A stretch of 64,000 nucleotides of DNA from Burkholderia guangdongensis (GCF_013403875.1 NZ_JACBNX010000001.1:310001-374000), one strand, 5' to 3'; shown: positions 8,499-17,486, numbered from the stretch's first letter. Translations and numbers: made by a program. The notes: a model not told the origin generated them from the letters alone.

Positions 8499-9617
8499 TC
8501 ACTCGGTCTTCAGCTTGCTCCACAGACGGTTCTGCAGGCGCGTGAGTTCCGGCGGAATCGGCTTGCTGAGGCTCAGCTTGCGGATCACGTCGGACGGCGG
8601 GAACACGGCCGGATCGGCGGTCACGTCGGCGCGCACCAGATGCCGCGACGACGTCACCGCGGACGGATACGACGTGTCGTTCGTCAGGCTCGCGCTTTCC
8701 TTCTGCGACAGCACGAAGTTCATGAACTTCAGCGCGTTATCCGGATGCGGCGCATCCTTCGGAATCGCCATCATGTCGAACCACATCGCGCTGCCTTCGG
8801 CCGGGATCACGTACTTGATGTGATACGGCCGGTGCGCGCCCGCCGCCGCGAGGCGCGCGGCGTTCACGTCGCCGGACCAGCCGAGCGACAGGCACACGTC
8901 GCCGCCCGCGAGATCGTTGATGTAGCTGCTCGAGTTGAACTGCGTGATGTACGGGCGGACCGTCTTCAGCAGCTCGTACGCGGCCTGGTAGTCAGCCGGG
9001 TTCGTCGTGTTCGGTTCCTTTTTCAGGTAGATCAGCGCCATGCCGAACACGTCGACCGGCGAATCGAGCACCGAGACCCCGCAGCTCTTCAGCTTCTGCG
9101 CGTACTTCGGGTTGAACAGCAGCGCCAGGCTATTGAGCGGCGCGTCGTTGCCGAGCGCGGCCTTCACCTTCTCGACGTTCATCCCGAGGCCGTCGGTGCC
9201 CCACGACCACGGCAGCCCGTACTGGTTGCCCGGATCGTCCTTCGACAGCGCCTTCATGATGTCCGGATCGAGCTGCGCGCTGTTCGGCACCTTCGACTTG
9301 TCGATCTTCTGGAAGATGCCGGCCTGGATCTGTTTCGCCCAGAAAATGTCGGACGGCACGACGACGTCGTAGCCGGAGTTGCCGGACAGCAGCTTCGCCT
9401 GCAGCGTCTCGTTCGAATCGAACTCCTGATAGACGACCTTGATGCCGGTCGCCTTCTCGAAGTTCGCGACCGTGTCCTTGCCGATCGAGTTGCCCCAGTT
9501 GTACACGTTGACGACGTTGTCGTTCGCCTGCGCGGCGGGAATCGCGGCACACGCGATGCCCGCTACCGCGAGCGCTTTGGCGACGGCGTTCAAACGCTTC
9601 ACGACCTGCTTGATCAC
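8499..9617 (-). CDS. Polyamine-type ABC substrate-binding protein (PotF/PotD family)
   Basis: A 372-residue periplasmic binding protein of the spermidine/putrescine type. A signal peptide ends at AAIPAAQA before NDNVVNVYNWGNSIGKDTVA, the usual PotF-like mature start. Family stretches include YDVVVPSDIFWAKQIQAG, YGLPWSWGTDGLGMN and VCLSLGWSGDVNAA. The start is GTG at 9617, after AAGGAGAACATGCA; the nearest in-frame ATG lies further upstream without a ribosome site. No permease or ATPase gene is nearby, so it is an orphan that must work with a transporter elsewhere or as a sensor. It lies downstream of tetR on the same strand. Confidence 0.88.
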   Translation of the reverse strand: MIKQVVKRLNAVAKALAVAGIACAAIPAAQANDNVVNVYNWGNSIGKDTVANFEKATGIKVVYQEFDSNETLQAKLLSGNSGYDVVVPSDIFWAKQIQAGIFQKIDKSKVPNSAQLDPDIMKALSKDDPGNQYGLPWSWGTDGLGMNVEKVKAALGNDAPLNSLALLFNPKYAQKLKSCGVSVLDSPVDVFGMALIYLKKEPNTTNPADYQAAYELLKTVRPYITQFNSSSYINDLAGGDVCLSLGWSGDVNAARLAAAGAHRPYHIKYVIPAEGSAMWFDMMAIPKDAPHPDNALKFMNFVLSQKESASLTNDTSYPSAVTSSRHLVRADVTADPAVFPPSDVIRKLSLSKPIPPELTRLQNRLWSKLKTE

Positions 9618-9712
9618 TGCATGTTCTCCTTGGATTGAAATTCTCGTGCATGGCGAGCGGTGCCGATCGTCGAAGATCGGCGGCGTCATGAACTGTATCC
9701 GCAGGCGATACC

Positions 9713-9745
9713 CCCATATGCCCCCCCACCGGGGGGGCATATGGG
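9713..9745. terminator. Perfect 15-bp palindrome with C7/G7 core
   Basis: The arm 9713-9727 (CCCATATGCCCCCCC) is the exact reverse complement of 9731-9745, with a 3-nt loop ACC. It begins 3 bp after the tetR stop codon and lies 96 bp before the binding-protein start. It has no T tract. It is either the tetR terminator or a control element in the 5' leader of the binding-protein gene. Confidence 0.7.
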
Positions 9746-9747
9746 AA

Positions 9748-10425
9748 TTAAGCGGCCGGCGCGCGCTTGCGCCGCGCGCTGCGCAGCCCCAGCGCACGGC
9801 ATGCGATCTCGACGAGCTCGGGCACGATCTCGTCGACGTCGAGCTTGCCGTCCGGCTTGTACCACGCGTACAGGAAGCCGGGCACGCTGCACGCGGCGTG
9901 CGCGGTCACGCGGGTCTCGTTGAAATCGAACCAGCCGTCGTCGCGGCCCTGTTCGAGCAGCGCGCACAGGCGCTCATAGAAATGATCGGCGAGCCGCTGC
10001 TGCCGTTCGAGATATTCGGGGCGGAACGCCTGCGGCTCGCGCGCCGGGAAGAACGAGCTCGGATAGTGCTCGATCGTCGCGCGGATCAGCTGCTCGATGC
10101 CGGCCTTCACCTTTTCGTGCGCGGGCCGCGGATCGTCGTCGGGGAAATCCATCACGGTCAGGCACGCGACGGCCGGCCGCCACGACAGCGTCTCGAAAAT
10201 CTCCTGCTTGCTGCTGAAGTAGTAATAGACGAACGGTTTCGTCACGCCGAGCGCCTGGACGATCTGCTCGACGGTCGTGTTCGCGTAGCCCTGCGCGGCG
10301 AACAGCTGCTCGGCGGCGTCGAGGATGCGCTCGCGCTTTTCGTCCGTGCCTTGCGTGGCGACGCGTTGACGGCCGGACTTCACCGGGAGGATCGACGATT
10401 CGTTCATACCTCGTTCATACCTCAT
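9748..10425 (-). CDS. TetR family transcriptional regulator
   Basis: A 225-residue TetR-type repressor. The HTH is KRERILDAAEQLFAAQGYANTTVEQIVQALGVTKPFVYYYF, near residues 29-70. The C-terminal ligand domain includes FPAREPQAFRPEYLERQQRL. It resembles the regulators of acyl-CoA and fatty-acid pathways, which fits the divergent acyl-CoA ligase/carboxylase operon. The ATG at 10425 has AAGG five bases upstream; the ATG at 10407 (six residues shorter) is the main alternative. The start region is built from 11-bp repeats, so several ATGs compete. It probably controls itself and the operon at 10584. Confidence 0.87.
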   Translation of the reverse strand: MRYERGMNESSILPVKSGRQRVATQGTDEKRERILDAAEQLFAAQGYANTTVEQIVQALGVTKPFVYYYFSSKQEIFETLSWRPAVACLTVMDFPDDDPRPAHEKVKAGIEQLIRATIEHYPSSFFPAREPQAFRPEYLERQQRLADHFYERLCALLEQGRDDGWFDFNETRVTAHAACSVPGFLYAWYKPDGKLDVDEIVPELVEIACRALGLRSARRKRAPAA

Positions 10426-10433
10426 TCATACCT
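10401..10433. repeat. Three 11-bp tandem repeats over the tetR start
   Basis: CGTTCATACCT (10401-10411), the same again (10412-10422) and CATTCATACCT (10423-10433). Read on the minus strand each unit holds AGGTATGAA, so each brings its own partial ribosome site and ATG. The period equals about one helical turn. Confidence 0.8.
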
Positions 10434-10467
10434 TGTGGTATCAAAATAATACTGATGGGTATATATT
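10428..10467. promoter_or_regulatory. Divergent tetR/ligase promoter region
   Basis: This AT-rich stretch holds ATACC-TTGT-GGTAT (10428-10441) and GTAT-N7-ATAC (10438-10452), then TATATTA. TetR operators are usually such short palindromes between divergent promoters. The TATATT at about 10461 could be a -10 for the rightward operon. The exact operator is not fixed. Confidence 0.5.
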
Positions 10468-10583
10468 AGCGGACCGATGCAAAGAACTCACGGTCCGGCG
10501 CGGTTCGGGACGATACGCGCGGGGCAAGCGGCCCCGCGGTTCCGCCGCCGGCGAATGATGACATACAGCAAGGAGACACGTTC

Positions 10584-12194
10584 ATGGCCGATGCCGCCAC
10601 GCAAGCCCTGCCGTTGCACGAGATGCTGCGCCGCCACGCGCGCGAGATGCCGTCGCGCCCGGCGCTGATCTGGTACGGACGATCGATCGACTGGGCGGAG
10701 CTCGACGCCGCGAGCGACGCGTTCGCGGCCCGCCTGCAGGCGCTCGGCGTCGCGAAAGGCGAGCCGGTCGCGCTGTTCATGAACAACTGTCCCCAGTATC
10801 TGATCGCGCATTACGGGATTCAGAAGATCGGCGCGGTCGTCTGCCCGTGCGGGCCGCTGAACAAGGAGCACGAGCTCGCGTATCAGCTCACCGACCTGAA
10901 CGCACGCGTGATCGTCGCGGCCGACGTGCTGCTGCCCGTCGTCGACAAGGTTCGCGCGCAGACGGCGCTCAAGCACGTGTTCGTGGTCCGTTATGGCGAT
11001 CTGCTGCCGGAGCAGCCGGAGATTCCGGTGCTCGCCGAGCTGCTCGACATGCGCGCGCGGTCGACGCCGATGCCGGCCGGCTGCGAGGATTTTCTCGAAG
11101 TCGCGCGCTCCGGCGCGCGCCCGGCGCCGGTCGACGTCGCGATGGACGATCTCGCGCTGATGACCTACACGTCCGGCTCCACCGGGTTGCCGAAGGGCGC
11201 GATGCTGACGCACGGCAACGTGATCTTCAAGATCTCGGCGTCCGCGCGGAGCAACGCGCTCGGGCCCGGCGACGTGATGCTCGCGGTCGCGCCGCTCTAT
11301 CACATCGCCGGGATGAGCACCGGCGTCTGCGCGCCGGTGTACAACGGCGCGACGTCGGTGCTGATGTACCGCTTCGATCCGGCGGCCGTCGCGCTCGCGC
11401 TCGAGCGCTATCGCGTCACGTGGTGGTACAGCATCGCGCCGATGAACGTCGCGCTGATGCAACTGCCCGACGCGCGCGAGCGCGACTGGCGCGCGCTGCG
11501 CCGCAACCTGGTGACGAGCTTCGGGATCGCGTACACCGAGGCGCTCGCGAACCAGTGGCGCGAGTTCACGCCGAACTGCATCTCCTCCGAAGCCGCGTAC
11601 GGGCTCAGCGAGACGCATACCTCCGATACCGCGATGCCGGCCGACGCGATCCGCTGGGGCACGCAGGGCAAGCCGGTGCCCGGCAACACGATCCGCATCG
11701 TCGATCCGGCGAGCGGCGAGCCGCTGCCCGCGGGCGAGGTCGGCGAGATCACGATCCACGGCCCGGGCAACTTCAAGGGCTACCTGAACAAGCCGGAAGC
11801 GACCGCCGCGACGCTGCGCGACGGCTGGGTGTTTACCGGCGACATGGGCAAGCTCGACGCGGACGGCTATCTGACCTTCCTCGGCCGCTTCAAGGAAATG
11901 ATCAAGGTGTCGGGCTACAGCGTGTTCCCCGAAGAGGTCGAGATCATCCTGATCAAGCATCCGGCGATCGCGCAGGCCGCGGTGATCGCGAAGCCGGATC
12001 CGGAGAAGGGCGAGGTCGTCTGCGCATTCGTCGTTCGCAAGCCGGGCGCGGAGCTCACGGCCGACGCGCTGATCAAATGGGCGCGCGAGAACATGGCCGC
12101 GTACAAGGTGCCGCGCGACGTGCGCTTCGTCGAGGTGCTGCCCGCGACCGGCGCCGGCAAGGTGCTGCGGCGCATGCTGAAAGATCTCCTCTGA
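10584..12194 (+). CDS. Acyl-CoA synthetase (AMP-forming, class I adenylate-forming)
   Basis: A 536-residue ligase that activates a carboxylic acid with ATP and CoA. The P-loop motif YTSGSTGLPKGAML is at 195-208, the A5 motif appears as YGLSETHTS, A7/A8 as WVFTGDMGKLDADGYLTFLGR, and the catalytic A10 lysine is K526 in GAGKVLRRML. It starts after AAGGAGACACGTTC. It is first in a three-gene operon with the acyl-CoA carboxylase and the SDR gene (31-bp and 52-bp gaps). The product is expected to be the substrate of the carboxylase. Chain length or aromatic nature of the acid cannot be told from motifs. Confidence 0.9.
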   Translation: MADAATQALPLHEMLRRHAREMPSRPALIWYGRSIDWAELDAASDAFAARLQALGVAKGEPVALFMNNCPQYLIAHYGIQKIGAVVCPCGPLNKEHELAYQLTDLNARVIVAADVLLPVVDKVRAQTALKHVFVVRYGDLLPEQPEIPVLAELLDMRARSTPMPAGCEDFLEVARSGARPAPVDVAMDDLALMTYTSGSTGLPKGAMLTHGNVIFKISASARSNALGPGDVMLAVAPLYHIAGMSTGVCAPVYNGATSVLMYRFDPAAVALALERYRVTWWYSIAPMNVALMQLPDARERDWRALRRNLVTSFGIAYTEALANQWREFTPNCISSEAAYGLSETHTSDTAMPADAIRWGTQGKPVPGNTIRIVDPASGEPLPAGEVGEITIHGPGNFKGYLNKPEATAATLRDGWVFTGDMGKLDADGYLTFLGRFKEMIKVSGYSVFPEEVEIILIKHPAIAQAAVIAKPDPEKGEVVCAFVVRKPGAELTADALIKWARENMAAYKVPRDVRFVEVLPATGAGKVLRRMLKDLL

Positions 12195-12225
12195 CCTTTT
12201 TCCCTCGACTATTCACTCCGTTTTC

Positions 12226-15200
12226 ATGACTCGAGCTCTGTTCAACAAAGTCCTCGTCGCGAACCGCGGCGAGGTCGCGCTGCGCATCGTGCGCGCGCTG
12301 CGCGAACTGGGGATCGCGAGCGTCGCCGTCCATGCCGACGACGACGCGGGCGCGCCGCACGTGCGCGCGGCCGATGCGGCGGTCGCGCTCGGCGTCGCCG
12401 GGCCGGCCGCGTATCTCGACGGCGCGCGGCTGATCGCGATCGCGCGCGAGCACGGCTGCGACGCCGTGCATCCCGGCTATGGATTTCTGAGCGAGCGAGC
12501 GGACTTCGCGTCCGCGTGCGCGGCGGCCGGCGTGCGCTTCATCGGCCCGACGCCCGAGCAGCTCGCGCTGTTCGGCGACAAGGCCCGTTCGCGCGCGCTC
12601 GCGCAGCGCTGCGATGTGCCGGTCATGCCCGGCACGCAGGAAGCGGTCACGCTGGACGAGGCGCAGGCGTTCCTCGCCGCGCAGCACGGCGCGGGCGTGA
12701 TGGTGAAGGCGATCGGCGGCGGCGGCGGGCGCGGGATGCGCGCGGTCGCGGCGGCGGCCGACCTGCCGGCCGCGTATGAGCGCTGCCGCAGCGAGGCGAA
12801 GGCTGCGTTCGGCGTCGACGGCGTGTACGTCGAGCGGCTGATGACCGGCGCGCGCCACATCGAGGTCCAGATCGTCGGCGACGGCGGCGCGGCGCTGTCG
12901 CTCGGCGAGCGCGAGTGCACGCTGCAGCGGCGCTTCCAGAAGCTCGTCGAGATCGCGCCGAGCCCGTCGCTCGACGACGCACTGCGCCGGCGGATCGTCG
13001 CCGACGCGCTCAGGATGGCGCGCGACGTCCGCTACGAAGGGCTCGGCACGTTCGAGTTCCTCGTCGACCAGGCGTCTGCCGATCTGCCCTACGTGTTCAT
13101 CGAGGCGAATCCGCGGCTGCAGGTCGAGCACACGATCACCGAGGAAGTGACCGGCGTCGATCTCGTGCACACGCAGCTCGCGCTCGCGGCCGGCTGCAAG
13201 CTGGCCGATCTCGGCCTCGATCCGCGCACGCCGCCCGCGCCGCGCGGCTTCGCGATTCAGTGGCGGATCAACGCGGAAACGCTCGACGCGCAAGGCAACG
13301 CGCAGCCGGGCAGCGGCACGCTGACGCGCTTCGACCTGCCGGCCGGCCCGGGCATTCGCGTCGATACGCACGGCGTCGCCGGCGGCTCGCCGTCGCCGCA
13401 TTACGACACGCTGCTCGCGAAACTGATCGTCCATACGCGCAGCGCGTCGTTCGACGATGCGCTGCGCCGCTCGCGGCGCGCGCTCGCCGAGTTCCGGATC
13501 GGCGGCGTCGCGACGAACCTGCCGCTGCTGCGTGCGCTCGCCGCGGATCCGGCGATCGAGACCCAGAACGTCCATACGCGCTGGCTCGAGGCCGCGCTGC
13601 CGGCGCTCGTCGACGCGGCGCGCGCGCACGCGGACCGCCCGGATGCGCTCGACCGCGCGGCCGCTGCCGGGCCGGCCTCCGCCGCGTCGGACGGCCATCC
13701 GGCCGCGCCCGAGCACGCGGTGGTCGCGCCGATGCCGGCGCGCGTCGTGCAGCTGTCGGTGTCGGAAGGCGACGTCGTCGCCGCCGACGCCGAGCTCGGC
13801 GTGCTCGAGGCGATGAAGATGGAGCATCTGCTGCGCGCGCCGCACGCGGGCCGAGTAATGTCGATCCTCGCGGCGCCGGGCAGCTATCTCGCGCAGGGGC
13901 AGGCGGTGCTGGTGCTCGAACCGGTCGACGGGGCGGACGTCGAGGCGGCCGCCGGCGACGTCGCGCACGATCCGGACCGGATCCGCGCCGATCTGCGCAA
14001 GGTGATCGACCGGCACGCGCTGACGCTCGACGCCGCGCGTCCGGACGCGATCGCGAAGCGTCACGCGCGCGGCGGGCGCACCGCGCGCGAGAATGTCGCG
14101 GATCTGTGCGACGACGGCAGCTTCATCGAATACGGCGCGCTCGCGGTCGCCGCGCAGCGCAGCCGCCGCACGCTCGAGGATCTGACCGCGAACACGCCGG
14201 CCGACGGGATCGTCACCGGCATCGGCAGCGTGAACGGCGCGCTGTTCGACGCCGAGCGCGCGCGCACCGCGGTGCTGGCCTACGATCAGACCGTGCTCGC
14301 CGGCACGCAGGGTTACTACAATCACGCGAAGACGGACCGGATGCTCGAGCTGTCGCTGAAGCAGAAGCTGCCGGTCGTGCTGTTCGCGGAAGGCGGCGGC
14401 GGCCGGCCCGGCGACGTCGATTCGCCGTCGATCGCTGGGCTCCACACCGCGACGTTCGCTAGCTACGCGGCGCTGTCTGGGCAGGTGCCGGTCGTCGGGA
14501 TCACGTCGGGCCGCTGCTTCGCGGGCAACGCGGCGCTGCTCGGCTGCAGCGACGTGATCATCGCGACGCGCAACAGCAACATCGGCATGGGCGGGCCCGC
14601 GATGATCGAAGGTGGCGGCCTCGGCGTGTTCACGCCGGAGCAGATCGGGCCGAGCCAGGTGCAGCATGCGAACGGCGTGATCGACGTGCTCGTCGACGAC
14701 GAGCGCGAAGCGGTGGCCGCCGCGCGCCGCTATCTCGCGTTCTTCCAGGGCGCGACGCGCGACTGGCGCGCGCCGGATCAGCGCGCGCTGCGCCACGTCG
14801 TGCCGGAGAACCGGCTGCGCGTGTACGACACGCGCGCCGCGATGACGGGCCTCGTCGACGAGGACAGCCTGCTGATGCTGCGCACCGGCTTCGGCACCGG
14901 CATCCACACCGCGCTCGCGCGGATCGAGGGCCGGCCGGTCGGGCTGATCGCGAACAATCCGCTGCATCTGGGCGGCGCGATCGACGCGGACGCGTCGGAC
15001 AAGGCCGCGCGCTTCATGCAGCTCTGCAACGCGCACGGTCTGCCGATCGTGAGCCTCGTCGACACGCCGGGCTTCATGGTCGGCCCGGACGTCGAGACGA
15101 CCGCGCAGGTGCGGCACGTGAGCCGACTGTTCGTGACCGCCGCGCATCTGCGCGTGCCGTGCCTGGCGGTCGTGCTGCGCAAGGGCTACGGGCTCGGCGC

Positions 15201-15525
15201 GATGGGGATGACGGCGGGCGGCTTCCACGCGTCGCTGTTCACGATCAGCTGGCCGACCGGCGAGTTCGGCGGGATGGGCCTCGAAGGGGCGGTGCGGCTC
15301 GGCTTTCGCAAGGAGCTCGACGCGCTGCCGGCCGGCCCCGAGCGCGACGCGCTGTTCGACCGGCTGCTCGCCGAGAAGTACGAGAGCGGCGCGGCGCTCT
15401 CGCTGGCGACGGGGCTCGAGATCGACGCGGTCGTCGATCCGGCCGAGACCCGCGCGTGGCTCGTGCGCGGGCTCGCGTCGGCGAAGACGGGCGAGCGCGC
15501 CGCGCCGTTCGTCGATACCTGGTAA
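12226..15525 (+). CDS. Single-chain biotin-dependent acyl-CoA carboxylase
   Basis: A 1099-residue fusion of the whole acyl-CoA carboxylase. Residues 1-450 are biotin carboxylase (HPGYGFLSE near 82, ATP-grasp VKAIGGGGGRGMRAV near 160, EANPRLQVEHTITEEVTG near 300). Residues about 500-570 are the BCCP domain with biotin lysine K531 in EAMKMEH. Residues about 580-1099 hold both halves of the carboxyltransferase (GGGGRPGDVD near 725, GGPAMIEGGGLGVF near 792, DTPGFMVGPDVE near 946). Most bacteria split these into two or three proteins. The layout matches the single-chain long-chain acyl-CoA carboxylases (LCC) described in mycobacteria. It forms the middle of the operon with an acyl-CoA ligase and an SDR. 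Confidence 0.92.
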   Translation: MTRALFNKVLVANRGEVALRIVRALRELGIASVAVHADDDAGAPHVRAADAAVALGVAGPAAYLDGARLIAIAREHGCDAVHPGYGFLSERADFASACAAAGVRFIGPTPEQLALFGDKARSRALAQRCDVPVMPGTQEAVTLDEAQAFLAAQHGAGVMVKAIGGGGGRGMRAVAAAADLPAAYERCRSEAKAAFGVDGVYVERLMTGARHIEVQIVGDGGAALSLGERECTLQRRFQKLVEIAPSPSLDDALRRRIVADALRMARDVRYEGLGTFEFLVDQASADLPYVFIEANPRLQVEHTITEEVTGVDLVHTQLALAAGCKLADLGLDPRTPPAPRGFAIQWRINAETLDAQGNAQPGSGTLTRFDLPAGPGIRVDTHGVAGGSPSPHYDTLLAKLIVHTRSASFDDALRRSRRALAEFRIGGVATNLPLLRALAADPAIETQNVHTRWLEAALPALVDAARAHADRPDALDRAAAAGPASAASDGHPAAPEHAVVAPMPARVVQLSVSEGDVVAADAELGVLEAMKMEHLLRAPHAGRVMSILAAPGSYLAQGQAVLVLEPVDGADVEAAAGDVAHDPDRIRADLRKVIDRHALTLDAARPDAIAKRHARGGRTARENVADLCDDGSFIEYGALAVAAQRSRRTLEDLTANTPADGIVTGIGSVNGALFDAERARTAVLAYDQTVLAGTQGYYNHAKTDRMLELSLKQKLPVVLFAEGGGGRPGDVDSPSIAGLHTATFASYAALSGQVPVVGITSGRCFAGNAALLGCSDVIIATRNSNIGMGGPAMIEGGGLGVFTPEQIGPSQVQHANGVIDVLVDDEREAVAAARRYLAFFQGATRDWRAPDQRALRHVVPENRLRVYDTRAAMTGLVDEDSLLMLRTGFGTGIHTALARIEGRPVGLIANNPLHLGGAIDADASDKAARFMQLCNAHGLPIVSLVDTPGFMVGPDVETTAQVRHVSRLFVTAAHLRVPCLAVVLRKGYGLGAMGMTAGGFHASLFTISWPTGEFGGMGLEGAVRLGFRKELDALPAGPERDALFDRLLAEKYESGAALSLATGLEIDAVVDPAETRAWLVRGLASAKTGERAAPFVDTW

Positions 15526-15577
15526 GCGGGCCGGCCCGGCCCGTGCGGAAAACGGAACAACGAGGAGGCATCCACAG

Positions 15578-16483
15578 ATGGACGATTTCAACGGCAAGGT
15601 TGCGGTGATCACCGGTGCGGGCTCGGGCTTCGGACGCGAGTTCGCGAAGCTCGGCGCGCGCCTCGGCATGAAGCTCGTGCTCGCGGACATCCAGCAGGAC
15701 GCGCTCGACGAGACCGCGTCGATGCTCGCGTCGACCGGGGCGGACCTGATCGCGCGCCGCGTCGACGTGTCGAACGGCGAGCAAGTCGACGCGCTCGCCG
15801 ACGCGGCATTCTCGACGTTCGGCGCCGCGCATCTGCTGTTCAACAACGCGGGCGTCGGCGGGCGTGGCGGGTTGATCTGGGAGGGCGGCGAGCGCGACTG
15901 GCAGTGGACGCTCGGCGTGAACCTGTGGGGCGTCGTGCACGGCGTGCGCGCGTTCGTGCCACGGATGCTCGACGCCGCGCGCCGGGATCCGGGCTATCAG
16001 GCGCACATCGTGAACACGGCGTCGATGGCGGGGCTCGTGAACGCGCCGCTGATGGGCGTGTACAACGTGTCGAAGCACGCGGTGGTGTCGCTGACGGAGA
16101 CGCTGTACCACGACCTGTCGCTCGTCGGCGATCAGGTGAACTGCTCGGTGCTGTGCCCGTACTTCGTGCCGACCGGGATCGTGAAGTCGCAGCGCAACCG
16201 CCCGGCCGAGCTGGCCGCCGACGCCGCGCCGACGCGCTCGCAACAGGCCGCGCAGGCGATGATCGACAAGGCGGTCAGTTCCGGCAAGGTCACGGCCGAG
16301 CAGATCGCCGAGAAGACGTTCGATGCGGTGCGTCAGCGCAACTTCTACATCTATTCGCATCCGCACCGGCTCGGCGGCGTCGAGGCGCGGATGGGCGATC
16401 TGCTCGCGCCGCGCAATCCGAGCGATCCGCTCGCGTCGCAGCCGGACGCGCGCGAACGGCTCGAGGCGCTGCTGCGGGGATGA
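15578..16483 (+). CDS. SDR family NAD(P)-dependent oxidoreductase
   Basis: A classical short-chain dehydrogenase of 301 residues. Cofactor motif TGAGSGFG lies at 12-19, NNAGVGG near 90, and the catalytic set is S149, Y162 and K166 (YNVSK). An acidic residue after strand 2 (LADIQQ) suggests NAD rather than NADP. The start follows ACGAGGAGGCATCCACAG. It ends 6 bp before the stop of a convergent LysR gene. As third gene of the ligase/carboxylase operon it likely oxidises or reduces a hydroxyl or keto group on the pathway intermediate. Confidence 0.9.
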   Translation: MDDFNGKVAVITGAGSGFGREFAKLGARLGMKLVLADIQQDALDETASMLASTGADLIARRVDVSNGEQVDALADAAFSTFGAAHLLFNNAGVGGRGGLIWEGGERDWQWTLGVNLWGVVHGVRAFVPRMLDAARRDPGYQAHIVNTASMAGLVNAPLMGVYNVSKHAVVSLTETLYHDLSLVGDQVNCSVLCPYFVPTGIVKSQRNRPAELAADAAPTRSQQAAQAMIDKAVSSGKVTAEQIAEKTFDAVRQRNFYIYSHPHRLGGVEARMGDLLAPRNPSDPLASQPDARERLEALLRG

Positions 16484-16489
16484 TGGCGG

Positions 16490-17446
16490 CTACGCGTGCT
16501 TCGCGCCGGACAGCCAGATTCCGGCCGGCAGCCGGCCGCTCTTGTCGGGGCGGCCGAGCTTCGTACGCAGCCGCATCACGAAGTCGCGCGCGGTCGCGGT
16601 GAGCAGATCCTCGCTCGGGTAGGCGAGATACATGCCGATGCTCGGCGTGCCGCCGTAGAGCTGCAACTGCTTCAACTGGCCGTCCGCGAAGCGCGGCGCG
16701 AGCAGCGGCATCGCGGGCGTGGTCCAGATCGACACGGCCGGCATCCGCAACGAAAGCTCGCCGTAAAGATTCATCGACGAGCACCGGATCATCCGCTTCG
16801 GCAGCGGCATGCCGTGCGCGCTGAACAGCGTGACGATGAAGCTCGACAGGTCGTCGGTCGAGTCGAGCACGATCCACGGCAGCTCGTGCAGTTGCTCGAT
16901 CGTCAGCGTGGTCGGGCCGTCGTAGGTGGCCGAGATCGTGAGCAGCGTGTCGAGCTCGTAGAGCCGCTGCCATTCGAACGACGCGGTCGGCGGATCGCCG
17001 AACTGCGTGAACAGCGCGACGTCGACGGCGCCGTCGCGCAGCCCCTCGACGATCTGCTCCGCGCGCCATTCGAGCACGTGCAGTTTCGCGTCCGGGCGGC
17101 TCGCCGCGAGCTCGGTCAGCGTCTCGGCGAGCGCGCGGCTCGACGCGGGCGGCGTCATTGCGAGCGTGAGCTGGCCGTTCAGCGCGCCGCGGATCGCCTC
17201 GACGTCCTCGAGAATCCGGTGGACCTCGCGGTGGATCGCCCGCGCACGCTTGAGCACGCCGACCGCATACGGCGTCAGCGTCGCGCCGCGCGCGGAGCGC
17301 ACCAGCAGCGGGATGCCGAGCTCGCCCTCGAGCTCGCGGATCGAGCGGCTGATCGCCGGCTGTGTGACGAAAAGCCGCCGCGCGGCCTCCTGTAGACTGC
17401 CCATCTCGGCGACGGCCTGCAGCGCCTCCAGTTGTCTCAGTTTCAT
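16490..17446 (-). CDS. LysR family transcriptional regulator
   Basis: A 318-residue LTTR with the winged HTH at residues 1-60 (LEALQAVAEMGSLQEAARRL, then FVTQPAISRSIRELE) and a two-lobed effector domain from about 90. It is divergent from the MFS/M20 operon, and a textbook LTTR box lies between the two starts, so it most likely senses the substrate or product of that operon. The start at 17446 was chosen because it gives the normal LTTR N-terminus directly. Confidence 0.9.
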   Translation of the reverse strand: MKLRQLEALQAVAEMGSLQEAARRLFVTQPAISRSIRELEGELGIPLLVRSARGATLTPYAVGVLKRARAIHREVHRILEDVEAIRGALNGQLTLAMTPPASSRALAETLTELAASRPDAKLHVLEWRAEQIVEGLRDGAVDVALFTQFGDPPTASFEWQRLYELDTLLTISATYDGPTTLTIEQLHELPWIVLDSTDDLSSFIVTLFSAHGMPLPKRMIRCSSMNLYGELSLRMPAVSIWTTPAMPLLAPRFADGQLKQLQLYGGTPSIGMYLAYPSEDLLTATARDFVMRLRTKLGRPDKSGRLPAGIWLSGAKHA

Positions 17447-17465
17447 CGCATCAAAACGCCGTTTA

Positions 17466-17486
17466 GCTATAAAAGAACATCATAGC
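17466..17486. promoter_or_regulatory. LysR-type binding site
   Basis: GCTAT-N11-ATAGC, the classic LTTR form including T-N11-A, 20 bp from the lysR start and 94 bp before the MFS start. It is embedded in an AT-rich stretch. It is presumably the recognition half of the site for the adjacent LysR. Confidence 0.75.

Noticed and set aside
12073..15846. Very long antisense open frame opposite the acyl-CoA carboxylase (and similar ones opposite 3.0-5.6, 6.6-8.5 and 42.0-45.5 kb)
   Set aside because: These are Arg/Ala/Asp-rich frames produced by GC-rich codon use of the true genes. They have no domains, no ribosome sites and cross real gene borders.
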